Positions 13,008-25,180 of a stretch of 64,000 nt of DNA are shown here, piece after piece. The stretch lies in assembly GCA_033819885.1 (NCBI GenBank), contig JAQYUZ010000037.1, positions 106,707 to 170,706 on the forward strand. The letters are read 5' to 3'. The notes below the pieces were generated by a model. The model was given only the letters and a program-made list of their open reading frames with translations. It had not been told where the DNA came from and ran no database searches. The stretch's first letter is position 1; every line of letters starts with the position of its first letter. The translations under genes and the position numbers were made by a program. The stretch is from Microbotryomycetes sp. JL201. Lineage: Eukaryota; Basidiomycota; Microbotryomycetes.

Positions 13008-16000
13008 ATGCCACCGCGTCAAGCGAGCCATGGCCGCACGCCATCCTCGTTCGAGGATGTGGAAGAGCACCAAGGCCGGCTGTTGCTGCCATTTCAGCGC
13101 AACGTGCTTGCGCAGCTCATGCCCGCACCCGAGCACTCGAGCACGGGCGACGCACTGCTACTGATGGCTAGAGGGTTGGGCATGAGGTCAATCGTATCAA
13201 CAGTTGTCAGTCATGATGGTCACCAATACTCGTCCGGCGGCTGTGCCTCGAAGCGGGGCACCACCGCTCACAGTTGATCTGACCTTGTCCTCCTCCAGCT
13301 GCGGGTGTATGACAGCTCAGACTACCTCGTCATCATCGTCAATGCAACTCCAGACGAGGAACGCAGCTTTGCAGAAGAACTCGGAATGCGCGTCAAAGTC
13401 GTTGGCTTTGAACTGTCCGCCGCCACCCGGTCAGCACGCTTGCGCATTTGCAGCCTACACGAGCACTCCTCTGACGTACAGTCCTGTATACAACTACAGT
13501 GAGGTCATGTATAAACAAGGAGGCATCTTTTCAGTCACATCCAGAATCTTGACAGTCGACATGCTCAACAAGAAACTGCCCATCGAACTCGTCACCGGTC
13601 TCATCGTCATGCATGCCGAATCGTCAGTCATTGACACGCACCGCAGCGGCCATCTCTGCCCCCACAGCTAACCATGTGCATTCACAGAGTTACGCCAGAG
13701 TCATCCGAAGCATTCGTCGTGCGCATCTATCGCCAGTGGAACAAGGTCAGACATGTCGAAAAACTACGAGAACGCATGCAGGTACTCACAAACGGCACTT
13801 TTTCGCCACAGGATGGATTCCTCAAAGCATTCTCCGATAGGCCAGAGCAGTTTACGTTTGGCATCTCACCCTTGCAAACTGTTCTCCAACAGCTGAAACT
13901 GCGTCAGGTCATCATCGTGCCACGGTCGGTCACACCTGCGCTCTCGATATTTTTGTCTCTGGTTCATCAAGCTGATCCCGTCCTGTGCCATCTCGTGCAG
14001 GTTCCATTCGGAGGTGGATCTGGATTTGCAAAAACGCAAGGCTGACGTTGTCGAACTGTACCAGCCTCTGTCAACGTCAATGAAAGAGATACAAACTGCC
14101 ATCTTGGAGTGCATGGAGGCAACATTGTCCGAGATCAAGCGAAGCAATACCTACGTCTGTCACGGTTGGGTTTTCATCATGGGGTCAATCGAGCTGACCG
14201 TACATTGGCTTGCGTTTCTCCTTTTTCAAGCTCGAGATTGAAGACTTCACAGTCGAGAATGCCTTGTTCAAATCATTTGACGTCTTGGTTCGGAAACAAC
14301 TCGAGCCAGTGTGGCACAAAGTCGGTCCGCGCACGCGTGGCTACGTTGCAGACCTCGCGACACTGCGCAATCTGCAAAGGTCCGTCCCCGGCGTGATGGC
14401 ATTCATGAAACGTTCTGAGCATGGGCTTTGCAGGCTCTTGCTATCTCTCGATAGCGTCACGTTCTTGAGGTATCTAGAGACCCTCTTGTCGTCTCAAAGT
14501 GACAAGAAGGAACAAGCTGCTTGGCTGTTCACGTCTGCCGCCGATACCATAATCTCTAGCGCCAAGAAAAGAGTTTACATCCAGAATCGAATCGAAAAAG
14601 CTACGCCTGGTTCAGCTTCTGCGAGCAATGGATCGAACGGTCACACCAACGCCTCAGGTGTCAGATCAAGTAGGGAAATGACAATCGATGGATTCGAACT
14701 GCCTCACGATCTTGAAGACGACGAGTTTGAGTTGGACGGTCCGACAGAGGAAGAGGAAGAAATGCTCCGACAATTGGAGCAGGAAGAGGAAGACAGGCGT
14801 CAGAGGATGGGTCTTCCGCCTTTGAACCCTACACCCATCTTGTCGGCCCCAGACAAAGGCAAGATGAAGGTGCCAGACAAGGAGAGAGAAAAATCGAGGC
14901 ACGAGAGGAAACGTCCAAAGTGGTTGCCACCAGGAGTAGAAGTCGTTCTGGAGGAACAACCAAAGTGGTTGCTGCTGGCCGATGTTTTAGCAGAAGTTGA
15001 GAACGAGATGCAGTGGGGAAATGTCGATTTGCGTCAGTCCTCGCGATATCTTGTCAGTTTGTGTGCCCTCAAAAAAACTGACTCAACGTTCGTATCTCGG
15101 GGATTGCAGAAGGCTACTCGAACGACACGATCCTCATCATGTGTAGCTCGACGGAGACCTGCTCCACTCTCGGAGAGTATCTGTCCAGCAGGACAGACGA
15201 CGAAGGGGGCCGCACAATGTTGATGAGCAAGCTGCAAAGCTACTTCTATTGGAAAGGGTCGATGGGCAAGATGCAACGTGCGCTGAAAAGTAGTGACGCA
15301 AAAAAGCCGATGACGGCCACAACAGGGTCGTCGTCTACTGCAGCGGGTGTGGCGAGCACGTTCAAAGCCGGCTCTGCTGCAGGACCTACAAAGCAACACG
15401 GCACAGAAAGCGTAGCCTTGAAGCGTAAACAAGAATGGCAAAGAGGTCAAGCTCCGAGCACGAAACGGAGAAGAGTCCGAGGCGGTGGTAATGTTGGTTC
15501 CAGCGGAGCAACCGGCGGTCCTCACGTACCGCAAGTCAAGACGGAAGCGAATCCAGTGACGATCAACGAAGAAGCTGGTCAGATTGCGGATTTGTAAGCA
15601 GAGTCTCTTGAGACCGTTTGAGCGAGGTTGCTACAGAGGCTGAGTACGACGGTCGCCACGCAACCAGCTTCGAGTCCACCGAGGTCGGTGAAGACTTGCT
15701 CGCCAAAATCTATGCCATTCAACACAACGAAGACATGTTTGACGAGACAGAGTTTCAAGACTTTTTCGGTATCGTCTCTAACGAGGACCTCGTCATCATT
15801 CGACCCTACTCGGATGACGACGACGATCGCATGTTGGAAGAGATCAGACCGAAATACGTCATAATGTACGACCCGGATCCCTCTTTTGTTAGGCGATTAG
15901 AGGTGAGCTGCCGACGTGATATATCGTCAAGCTGGCGAGCGATACTCAAGCGGCTCGACAGGCTTATCGGGCGGCTCACGGCAATTGCGCATTGCGTGTC

Positions 16001-17220
16001 TATTTCTTGGTGTACAAGGACTCTGTCGAAGAGCAAAAGTACCTGAGCAGTATTCGCAAGGAAAAGGACGCGTTCGAGCGACTGATTCGCGAACGTGGAG
16101 TAAGTTTATGGCGAGGTGGATGTCCGAGCAAACAATTTTGCTGATGATGCTGGACAGAATATGGCAATCACCCTCGAGGCTGAATACAGGCCAGGCGAGG
16201 ACGAGTCGAATCTGCTGAGATCAGTCAATACTCGACGTGCAGGCGGTCGCACGGTCGAGACGGAGCCGCCGAGAGTGAGCATCCAAATCAGGTTGTGTAT
16301 TTGATCGCTACTGCTGACTGAGCTGAGCTCGTTGTCAGATCATTGTGGATGTGCGCGAGCTACGCTCGTCCCTGCCTGGCCTGCTTCACCTCGGAGGGTT
16401 CGAGATTCTGCCGTTGACGATTGGGGTGGGAGATTATGTCATCACTCCCGATATGGCAGTTGAGCGAAAGGCTTTGCCGGATCTGATTCAATCTTTCAAT
16501 TCTGGTCGCTTGTGCGTTGAAACGGCCTTGACGAACTCATGCGCTTTCATGCTGACAAGGTCGGAGGACGAAACAGATTCCAACAATGCGAGATTATGAC
16601 GGCGCACTACCAACAACCCATTTTGCTGATTGAATTTGACGAAAAGCGCTCTTTCAATCTCGAGGTGCGCTGTGGAATGATCTTTTCGACGACCGGTTTA
16701 TTGACTCGTTCGAGTACAGGGATACGCCGAATTGAAACCTACGAGCGCAGGCACGGCGATGACCGAGATTGATCTACGTTCGAAAATCGTCATGTTGACG
16801 ATCGCTTTCCCTCGGCTCAAAATCATTTGGTCATCTTCGCCTTACGAGACTGTTTTGATCTTTACGGATCTGAAAAAAGATCGCAAGGAGCCTGATCCGG
16901 AACGGGCTTTGCTTGTCGGCGTTCCTGACGAAGACGTTCAATCTGTCGTCAATGCTGCCGGTACGATCCCTCAGTCTACCTCGTCAAACACGTTCGCCGC
17001 TCCGATCGGTGAATCTGGCTTGAACACGGTATCTCAAGAAGTATTGAGAAACTTGCCAGGCATCTCTACCAAAAATTACAGATACGTCATGAACAAGACT
17101 GAATCGATTGAAACGTTGGTCGATTTGGGTTTGAACCAGGTTCAAGCGATCGTCGGCAACGAGTTTGGCGGACAATTGTACAGGTTCATCAACCATGACG
17201 TTCGGTCGGAACTGGATTAA
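13008..17220 (+). CDS. RAD1: XPF/Rad1 structure-specific endonuclease subunit
   Basis: Catalytic subunit of the XPF-ERCC1 (Rad1-Rad10) nuclease for nucleotide excision repair and recombination. 1091 aa from 15 exons: 13008-13205, 13299-13429, 13500-13622, 13688-13745, 13812-13924, 14001-14154, 14231-14379, 14434-15032, 15110-15577, 15637-15902, 15962-16099, 16158-16274, 16339-16511, 16577-16664, 16720-17220. The degenerate helicase-like part has GGIFSVTSRILTVDML and NHFNM-like blocks diverged. The nuclease core is intact: IIVDVRELRSSLPGLL, GDYVITPDMAVERKALPDLI (the GDxnERKx3D motif) and PILLIEFD. A helix-hairpin-helix pair follows at the C terminus (LPGISTKNYRYVM, NEFGGQLYRFI). A 54-nt and a 66-nt intron are in frame and stop-free, so their removal rests on alignment length. 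Confidence 0.93.
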
Positions 17221-17409
17221 AATTCATGCTGTTTACGGAGCCTCCCTTCCGATGCTTTTCTCCTGTGTTTCCCCACAAATGTTGTGTTTGCGTTTCTGAG
17301 GTTGCCCTCGGTTGTTGTAACTCTGGAGATACGACAACATTCTTGTATTGCATGCAAGTCAGGGACAACAAAGGAAGCACAAAAAATTGGAAATTGTTCG
17401 ATCGGGTGG

Positions 17410-18487
17410 TCATGGTGGCATTTGCACTTCGAAATTTGGTTTCGCCGGCAACCCAGCCTTTTGAGCGTCGACAACAATCTTGTTGCTGTGACCGTCTGAG
17501 GATGTTGACATGGATGCCGCATCAATGTTTACTTGCAAGTTGGACAAGAACTCTTCCGTCCTTGTCGACTCGTTCGCGGATGAAACTTTTCGAGATGTCG
17601 ATTGACCGCCGGAAGCCGAGTCTGCCCCGTCGTCATTTGTCGGTTTTGACCGTTTGATAGCTGCCAGCTTTGCTTCAAGCGCTGCTATTTTGCGGTCTGT
17701 GGACCTGTAAAAGCCGCAGAGGTTCAGCTAGAGCGTAAACCTGGGTTGGCAAAACCAAGGAAGAATAAGAAGGACTGACGCGTGTGCGACACCTTGACCT
17801 TTGAGCAAGCTGATTGTCGTCGGTCTCAACGGTTCCGAATGTCTGCCATGATATCCGCCTCCACTTGATCTGTTGGGTCCTCCTGACCCACTGCTGTACG
17901 TCCGTTCGTCCGTTTGCTGCTTCAAGAGAATGACGCGATCGGTCAAGGCATTGCAGTGCGATATCAAGTGCAGTTGTTGACTGACTTGTTCTGATGCCTG
18001 CATTACGTTAATCTTGCGCCCTCTGACGAGTTTGTCATGCAAGTTGTTTCTCGCTTGTTGAGCTTCCTGAAACGGACGAGTTCATGAGCCAAAACCGGAG
18101 CGTCAGTCTCTGTCACCAACAGGAGAGCCACAGAAGCAAGCCAAAAAGCAAAGAGGCACTGACCTGCACTGATTCAAATTCTACAAACGCGTAACCTCTC
18201 GGTTTGCCCTTTAACGGACCAGTCTTGTGAAACAAAAAGTCGAGTTTTGTAATCTTGCCATGTCGAGAGCACAATTGCATCAACGAGTACCTGTGTGGCG
18301 TGGCGCGAGGAGGGCGGGGGCAACGGTCGTCAGCAGAAGCAGCGGCGCGTGAGCCATGACATCTCGGAACAACGACGACGGCGACTGACTCGTCAACAGA
18401 TGGAGACAAATTTCCAATGTACAGTCGAGTAGACGTTAGAGCGCTCTTGCTCGTTGATGCAGATGCAGGCTTGCGATTCGCGCTCAT
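17410..18487 (-). CDS. RBM18-like single-RRM RNA-binding protein
   Basis: 245 aa. Exons 18487-18390, 18290-18164, 18066-17986, 17916-17780 and 17704-17410. One RNA recognition motif at about residues 22-100: RNP2 is RLYIGNLSPSV and RNP1 is KPRGYAFVEFE, with LDFLFHKTGPLKGKPRG between them. The FDFLFHK/SG..G.PRG signature is that of RBM18. The C-terminal part is Gly/Ser rich and ends in a helical segment (STDRKIAALEAKLAAIK). The 69-nt intron 17917-17985 has a length divisible by three and no stop, so retention would add 23 residues; I removed it because donor and acceptor match the local consensus. Likely role: pre-mRNA processing; substrate unknown. Confidence 0.82.
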
Positions 18488-18746
18488 GGATCGTCACAGG
18501 CCCGAGCGGCCTGAGCGCAAAAGAAAGCAACAGTCGATCCCTTCCTTTTGCTTGTTTGCAAAGGCGAGTCCTTTTTAATCTTGAGAGACAGTACAATCAA
18601 GTGAATAAAGTCTCTACCCAGATATATCAACGATCCCAGACTGCTACTGCTTCCGCCTGCCAGCCTGCCCACCCGGCGAGAGAAAAACACACGTTTCACT
18701 CGAGTCGGTATTGGGATTTTTGCAACTGATCAATTTTGACAACATC

Positions 18747-19946
18747 CTAGTTCTGTAAAGGGAAACAAAGTGAGCGACGAGTTTGACTAAACGATCGACC
18801 CCGCCTCTATGAGCTGCATCGACTTACCACGTCATCGAGCTTCGAGTTCTATTTACGATGGGACATCATGGCAAAACAGGCGTCAGCGATTGGGTTTCCT
18901 CCGGGAATGAGCAGTACCAGGCTTCAACTGTCCAAGCGCCCCCAAACTCACGTCAGCATCGACAAGCTCTGGCACCTCGTCCTCGTCCGCTTCTTGAATC
19001 GTTTGCGTCTGGCCGTCAGGTCCTGATGCACCCGCTGCGGCTTGTTGAGCTTGGTAGCTCTCTGCGATCCTGCGCAAGCCGGCGACATGTTCGGGGCCGA
19101 GTTGGGGCAAGATGCCCGGCACGAGCTCTGTCAACTCCTTTTCTTGTCCTCGGCCGTAGATGGCAAACGTGTTGGCGCCCATAGCGGCGTGAACTGAGAG
19201 TACAAGTGTAATGTCAGTCAGGTGCCCATTGCAGCTGGATCCGAGACGAGACTTGCCCTTTGGTGCGGTAAAGTTGAGCACGTTCTGGTTCTCGAGGAAC
19301 ATGTTGACTTCTTCGACACTGTTTGCGACGGGAACAAGTAAAGTGGGTCAATGTCGTCTCGGTCGTGTGCGTGTGCGCATGCGCGCGCGGGCCGGTCGCG
19401 CGTTCCACGCGCCTCTTGGTCTACTGACCCTGTCATGGCCTGAACGTTGAGCTTCTTGAGCGCCGTCTGGAGTTTGGTGTCGTTGCCCGAGACGCCCGAC
19501 TTTGGTACGACCTTTCGTCGTGCGCTGCCCTTGCCGCCTGGCGTTGCGACATGTGCATAGCATGTTCCATCAGAGCAAGATACGGGAGGGAGTTGAACAA
19601 ACGTCAGCTTCAATCTGTCCACAGGCGCCGTACCCGTGTGTGCGCGAGTGTTGGCTCAAGCCTGGGCGAGGCAAAACGACCCGAGTGGATGCATGCACCT
19701 CGAGGGACTCGCATGCCGGTGACAGCAGTGAGGCGGGAATAGTCTCGAGGAAACAAACCCGCTGGGTACGAAGCTGATCGCAGCCAGCATTAAGTGGGCA
19801 ATGCGAGTCGGCGGGCGTGCACGCGCGCGTGCGTGCGTGTGTGTTTGCCGCTGTATCAACACGATCGCCGGAAACTGACCGATGCGCAAGTTGGCCGTCT
19901 TTGCTTGCAGCTTCTTGAGCGCTTCCGGGTCGAATGACGACGTCAT
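18747..19946 (-). CDS. EGD1: Nascent polypeptide-associated complex beta subunit
   Basis: Ribosome-bound chaperone subunit (NAC beta). 168 aa from exons 19946-19880, 19537-19429, 19318-19257, 19193-18952, 18848-18828 and 18752-18747. Seen: [20 protein letters not shown] (ribosome-binding RRK-like loop continues RRKVV), [37 protein letters not shown] and [19 protein letters not shown], the NAC domain. The C terminus is acidic ([12 protein letters not shown]) and is completed by a 21-nt and a 6-nt exon (NSKLDDVN). The third intron (19194-19256) must start with GC for the frame to be kept. The first intron is 342 nt, several times the local norm. Identification is firm; the two last mini-exons are less so. 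Confidence 0.92.
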
Positions 19947-20020
19947 GGTGGCGGGGAAAAAGACAAGGTTGTGGGGGACGCGAGTCGGCGGTTTCCCTTG
20001 TTGCGAACCAGGCGGCATCC
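19947..20020. promoter_or_regulatory. Short head-to-head intergenic region, NAC beta / mRF1
   Basis: Only 74 bases separate the divergent start codons of the NAC beta gene and the mitochondrial release factor gene, so the two must share a bidirectional promoter or overlap at their 5' ends. An in-frame ATG of the release factor at 19934 lies inside the NAC beta coding start. No clear TATA box is present. Confidence 0.5.
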
Positions 20021-21591
20021 ATGGCATGTCGCATCCCGAGTCGACCATGCTATACCCAACTCGCGTATTCAATGGCTCCGCGACCCGCACCATGGCGCTC
20101 GCTTAGCCAGACGGCAATGCGTTCGAAGGCTTCGCAGCCGCCAACCAACCCACCTTCAAAGCTCGTCAGAGCAGCTCTCAGACTCGTTCAGGCGCATACA
20201 CAACAACGTCAAGCCATCAATGGGTCTGAACAGCCATCTCGTGGCGACACAGACGGGCTACCGGCAGCGACAACAGGCTCTGGTTTGCACAGGCGAGCAA
20301 AAGAAGTCGAAGCCATCAAACGAGCCCTCGAAGACGTACAAGACGGACAAGAGGCGAGCTAGAGTCTTGCGATCGCTTCAGGGCTGCCGGGACTGACATC
20401 TCATGCCTTGCGTGTGACGGCCATAGTTGATCGCCACGCTCGAGCAACTGGCTCAATCTGAACCAGACGAGGAACTGCGTCAACTCGCAGCCCAAGACCT
20501 GCCACAAGCTATCGCATCTCAACAGTCATTACAAAATCACCTCGCCTCACTCGTTTGCCCTCCGAATCCAACATCGTCCTTGTCGGCCATTCTCGAAGTC
20601 AAGGCAGGCGTTGGAGGGTCAGAATCCGCCTTGTTTGCCGCACAACTCGTCAGAATGTACCAGAAATGGGCAGTCAGACGAGGTTGGAAACCCGTCCTGA
20701 CAGAAGTTGTCGGTCAAGCGGGCGTAGGACAATCGGGCAGCGCGTCTGGCGGTGACGCCTTTCGAGAAGCTATTCTAGAGGTACAAGGCGAAGGTGCATT
20801 CGGAACACTGAAGAGAGAAGCTGGAGTACATCGAGTACAGAGAGTGCCGGCGACCGAGAGCCAAGGGAGAGTACACACGAGTACAGTCAGCATCATTGTA
20901 CTGCCGTCAGAGTCAGACACGAGTATGCCAGAGGACGACGGCCTGTTTGACCAGAAAGACGTCAAGGTCGAAGTTATGCGTTCAAGAGGCGCAGGAGGAC
21001 AGGTGGGCCCAACATGGCTATTGGTCATCTCCTCGTCGTCGCTGACAAGCACAACTTTGACATCAAATAGCACGTCAATCGCACAGAGTCAGCCGTCAGG
21101 TTGACGCACGTCCCCACCGGCATCACAGTTTCAATGCAAGATTCACGATCACAGCACGAGGCGAGTTGCGAACCCCTACGGTCCTCGTGCGCCAGCGTAA
21201 GCTGACGCTCTCGCTTGGTTCGACAGAACCGAGCCAAGGCTTATCGCGTACTGCGAGCCCGCTTGATGGATCGCAAACTTCAAGCAGAGATCGAGGCCCG
21301 ACGATCAGTCAGACGAAGTCAAGTTCGCGGTGCAGACCGTAGCGAAAAAGTCAGGACGTACAACTTTCCTCAGGTCCGTTTAAGTTGTGCGAGAATCTGT
21401 GACAGTCCATTCGTACTCAGCTGCGTCCATCTGTTTCCCTTTGACAGGATCGTGTCACAGATCATCGTATTCCTTTGACGGTCTCCGGACTGAGCGACGC
21501 GATCGATGGCGGCGAGACGCTGGACATGATCAGTCGAGAACTCGAAATCATGGAGCAAGAAGATGCATTAGACGAATTGCTAGAGTCATAG
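20021..21591 (+). CDS. MRF1: Mitochondrial peptide chain release factor 1
   Basis: Class I release factor that reads UAA/UAG in mitochondria and triggers peptide release. 423 aa from exons 20021-20335, 20427-21002, 21071-21160, 21227-21373 and 21448-21591. The N terminus is basic and Ser/Thr/Pro rich, a probable mitochondrial presequence. Seen: [57 protein letters not shown], the catalytic RSRGAGGQ split from [11 protein letters not shown] by an intron exactly after the GGQ, and the C-terminal [15 protein letters not shown]. The intron 21161-21226 has a GC donor; no GT choice keeps the frame. An earlier ATG at 19934 is also in frame. Confidence 0.93.
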
Positions 21592-21744
21592 ATACTCGTC
21601 TCTACGAGAACAATGAATCTTGTTGTTGTATCTGTAAATGAGGGATTCATTTCGCCGCTTGTGTTTAAGGAGTTGTCGAGCTAGCAACAGTCCGAGGACT
21701 TTGCGCGACGGTCGGTCGCGCCGGCACTCTCGCTTTCGCTTGTA

Positions 21745-22899
21745 ATGTTGAGCACGGCAGCGTCGAGGACAAGGGACCTCTACGTTGAGCAGGATGCGCA
21801 CCCAGCTAGTGACAAAAGCGACCTCGAAGGACAGAGACCGTTCTTGCAACGCGCGCGAACACTACAAACTCTGGAACCGTATACAGAGCAAGACGGCCGT
21901 CGACCTCCAAAGAGCGTCTACTTGTGGATGGCTAGAATTAGTCCGATTATTGCAACACTGTCCCTTGTAAGCCGATCCGTTCTCCAGAAGTTTTCTTTGC
22001 GAACCGACAAATTCAAAACCATCTCTCTTGCAGCTGGTCATGCTGTGCTCTATGCTGATCTTGCATCTCGTCGATCCGACCTTGTACTTTTTCGCTCCTT
22101 TACCAATCCCGCATTCTTTACGAGCTTCAAGGTCGGCAGTCATACCGTTTCTCACGTCTTTGGTAGCTGCTCGCTCGGGAGGACGACGAGCGTACTGGCG
22201 CGTCATGACTTTCATCATTGGTTCTTCCTACGGATTGAGCGTTGGCATCGAAAGATATGATAGGAGTTGGACTCGCAAGTCTGGCCCAAAACAATATCCT
22301 CTAACGTATAGAGAGAAGGGGAATGAGGGTCCTGGAGGGAGTAGAAAAATTGAGACGCTCTGGAGATGCGTTGAAGGCTTGGACGGTGTTTGTGCAGCTT
22401 GGGCTGTCGCAGCGCTCATAGCCAGTGGGTGAGTTTGCATTCCGACTCTGCTTGCTCTTTGTATGTACTCAAGCTTCTTACCTGCGCGCAAAATCTACTC
22501 GACAACAACAAGCTTTGTTGACTTCGACACGCAGTCCGACATTCATCAAACGCTCGTAGCCGCGTTCGTCATATGTGTCTGCATTTCTGGAGTTTTACAA
22601 GTCTGCGAAGTCGAACACCTCTTTGCACGAGAGTCAGTCCTGGAGCGTTTCAAGGCCCTCTGCTCAAAGTGGTCTCAATCATCAAAGCATGCAGATCACA
22701 CCACGACGCCGCTTCGATCGATTTGCACAACGCTGTCGGATTCAAATTGACATTGCTCTCACTCGCGTTCGTCTCCATCTGGACTAATCAAATCATGTTG
22801 TACTTGTGTCACGACTTCACGACCGAAATCATTATCGATTTCAATTTGCTCAGTCAGTCTCTAGCGCTGTTGATTCAAACGTTTTCCGAGCTCACGTGA
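21745..22899 (+). CDS. Multi-pass membrane protein of unknown function
   Basis: 313 aa from exons 21745-21966, 22034-22428, 22513-22632 and 22695-22899; all junctions use GT-AG introns of 62 to 84 nt and the total is in frame. A polar N-terminal stretch of 55 residues precedes about six hydrophobic segments: IIATLSLLVMLCSMLILHLV, VMTFIIGSSYGLSVGI, VCAAWAVAALIASG, TLVAAFVICVCISGVLQV, LTLLSLAFVSIWTNQIMLYL and NLLSQSLALLIQTF. A charged loop lies between segments two and three. I recognise no family. Homology search with the spliced product would decide. Confidence 0.6.
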
Positions 22900-23486
22900 A
22901 ATAATGTACGGGAACGAAAAATGCCATTACTCGGATGAAAGCGATGTCATCGGCTTTCCAGTGGTTTGCTCTTTTTTTGTACGTTCGCACGTTTTCATTT
23001 TCGCTTTCGATTCGTCCCGTCGGCCAAGCCTTCTAATCCGTCTCGTTGGTTCGAATCAAACTAGGGTCACGGCGTACTTTGCAACACTGGTACTCGACCT
23101 CTGGTCAGTCTATTCAATAACCACTCGCCAAGACTCAACCTCTATCGAGCTTGACACGCGACCGTTTTGACAGGCCCGTATCGAGACACAACGGTTCTCG
23201 ACTCGTTCAACAGCATTCCTCCGTCGTTCCGTCTCGGAACGTTTCAACAAACGTCACAAAACGTCAGAGCATATTGACAGTTCAAGATCGTATCAAAGCG
23301 AGAGACGCTTGGTTGGCTTCAAGGTTACAAAAAACCATCACTCCACGCACGGGAATCGATATAATGCATGAGGACCAACATGCTTGAGAAGCGTTGTGAC
23401 TGGGATTGTGGTACAAGTGAAGGTATGCAACGGTAAAGCCAATGCAATCAGTGTCTAAAAAATGGTACGCCTTGTCGCGTGCGCGT
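22900..23486 (+). other. Intergenic region between convergent genes
   Basis: About 590 bases between the 3' ends of the membrane-protein gene and the minus-strand nuclear-protein gene. It should hold both 3' UTRs and terminators. A T-run near 22975 is compatible with transcription end signals. Frames such as 22904-23170 have no homology signal or codon pattern I trust. Confidence 0.4.
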
Positions 23487-24682
23487 CTATCGCCTGAGCA
23501 CTCGTTTTGGGGGCGAATCCCCGAGTTTGAGCTTCTTGCTAAATCGGCTCTGCTGTTGTTCGGCATCTCGTGATTGAACGTGCCGTCGTTTGCCGGTGAC
23601 TGGCGTCGGTGGCAGTCCATCTCCTGAGCCCTGTTTGATTGGCGAAGCTGGAATGATGGCTGTCTTTGGAACTGTGATTGGACCTGGACCATTACGAAGG
23701 GCGTCGACGAAGGAAGCGCTCGTCAAGTTCGACATGAGAGACGGTGGCGTTATTGGCGGCTCCACGGCCGGCGGGAACAACAAACGCGGTTTCGTTTCGG
23801 GGAATGGATCGTCGTCTGGATCTTCTGCAGCGACGAGTGAGTCGAAAGGAATATCGTATGTCACGCGCTTGCCTCGGCTGCGTTTCGAAAGCATCGCAAT
23901 CAGTTCCGGTCACATTTACGGCATGGGAAGTCGCAGACTAACAAGACGTAGGTCAGGCGATCCGGCTTGACGGCTCGACCTGGCGTCCAAGTCTCTCGGT
24001 CTCGCTCGTTCTCGGACTGTTGTTGCGATCCCGCTGCTGCTGTCGCACGCGTTGGCCTTTCGATGAACGGGTTGCCCGGACTGTCCCACCCTTTGCCCAT
24101 GCTTCTCGGACCAAAATGGTTTTTGCCCGAGTCGATCGGTCCGTCGAGCATGATGCGTTCTCTGTCCTGCTTCTTTCTGCGTGCTCTATCTGTCGGTGAC
24201 ATGTGAATCGGCGATGCCGAGGACGAGGATGCGGCCGGTGCTGCTGCGCACACCTGAGCACGCGCCGCGACGCGTAAATGGCCTCTGTTGATGCTGTCGA
24301 CCTGCGTGTCCGAGACGCGTCGAGCCGGCGCCAAGAATGGATCAGACTCGTACAATTGTTGTGCGGTCGGTCTTGTCGTGTAATGTGGGCGTTGTGGTGC
24401 AGGACACGGCTCGTCGTCGCTCTCGAGCTCGTCAATTTGGTCGTCGAAGTCGCCGTCGACTGTCGCCATATCATAGTCACCGGCAGAGTCACGCGAAAGC
24501 AAGAGCGAAGGACTGATGTCGTCTGGTGGCGATGGCAAAGACAGTGCCGAGCTTGAGCGCTTCAAAGTGTGACGGTGCGGTGACGCGTTCGTCGTCGCAG
24601 GTGCGCCTCGTTGCTGTTGCTCGTGGATCTCGTCGTCGTGAAAGCAGAAGCGAGAGTCGAATGGGGGTGCTAGGCGCGCCAT
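23487..24682 (-). CDS. Predicted nuclear protein with TYVFRGKRV motif
   Basis: 376 aa from exons 24682-23943 and 23877-23487, intron 65 nt with a GTTAGT donor. The protein is mostly disordered, Ser/Pro and acidic (GDFDDQIDELESDDEPC). Short blocks look conserved in style: SPGNPFIERP, then LTYVFRGKRVTYDIPFDSL created exactly at the exon junction, then PRLLFPPAVEPPITPPS. The C terminus is basic (TGKRRHVQSRDAEQQ, SKKLKLGDSPPKRVLRR) and could be a nuclear localisation signal. I think fungal regulatory proteins carry a similar YVFRGK block, but I cannot name the family. Function is not assigned. Confidence 0.6.
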
Positions 24683-25180
24683 GACGGTATGCACAGGCCG
24701 GGCGACGCGGGGCCAGGCGGGCGGGCTGGTGATGCACTGGCTCGGCAGAGCAAGACAACAATAGAAGAAAGCGGCACACGCACGCACGAGACAGCAAAGA
24801 CAAGAGGGAGGCGCGCACGAGGGACGTCCGAGGCGATTCGAGCGGACAGAGCACAAAGAGCTGCGAGGCCCGAGCGCAGAGGCTCCGATCGAGAGGAGGC
24901 TGGGTACTCGTATCGTCGCTCAGTCGTCAATCAATTTCATATTTTGTGTTGAACAGCAGTTTGGTAGCCCGACCCGCGGAATGAGGTCGTTTCTCACGCG
25001 AGTGGCGCGCCTCCAACGGGGCCCGTGCTTGTTTCTTGACAGGAGCCTCGGCTCCTACCGGGTCCTCGGACTTCTACAGCGCGTGCCGTTTGACTGACTC
25101 CGGACCCGTCACGAGAGTCGAGCCTCCGTCGTTGGCGTTCCGAGTTTAGGCCGCGGCCAAAGCACAGCTGCGCCACTGCC
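24683..25180. other. Divergent promoter region
   Basis: About 500 bases between two divergent start codons, 24682 (minus) and 25181 (plus). The frames that cross it are Arg/Ala rich and show no family features. No defined element is evident. Confidence 0.35.

Noticed and set aside
15594-15636. GTAAGC donor at the end of RAD1 exon 9
   Set aside because: It gives a 43-nt intron in the wrong phase; the GTCAGA donor at 15578 keeps the frame.
15903-15931. 29-nt intron in RAD1 ending at the first AAG
   Set aside because: Too short; the acceptor at 15961 gives a 59-nt intron and a gap-free match to XPF length.
23040-23062. tRNA T-arm-like string gttggttcgaatcaaac
   Set aside because: One mismatched stem pair, and no acceptor stem, D arm or A box around it.
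22904-23170. Small plus-strand ORF after the membrane-protein gene
   Set aside because: Not in phase with the upstream gene and shows no recognisable domain.
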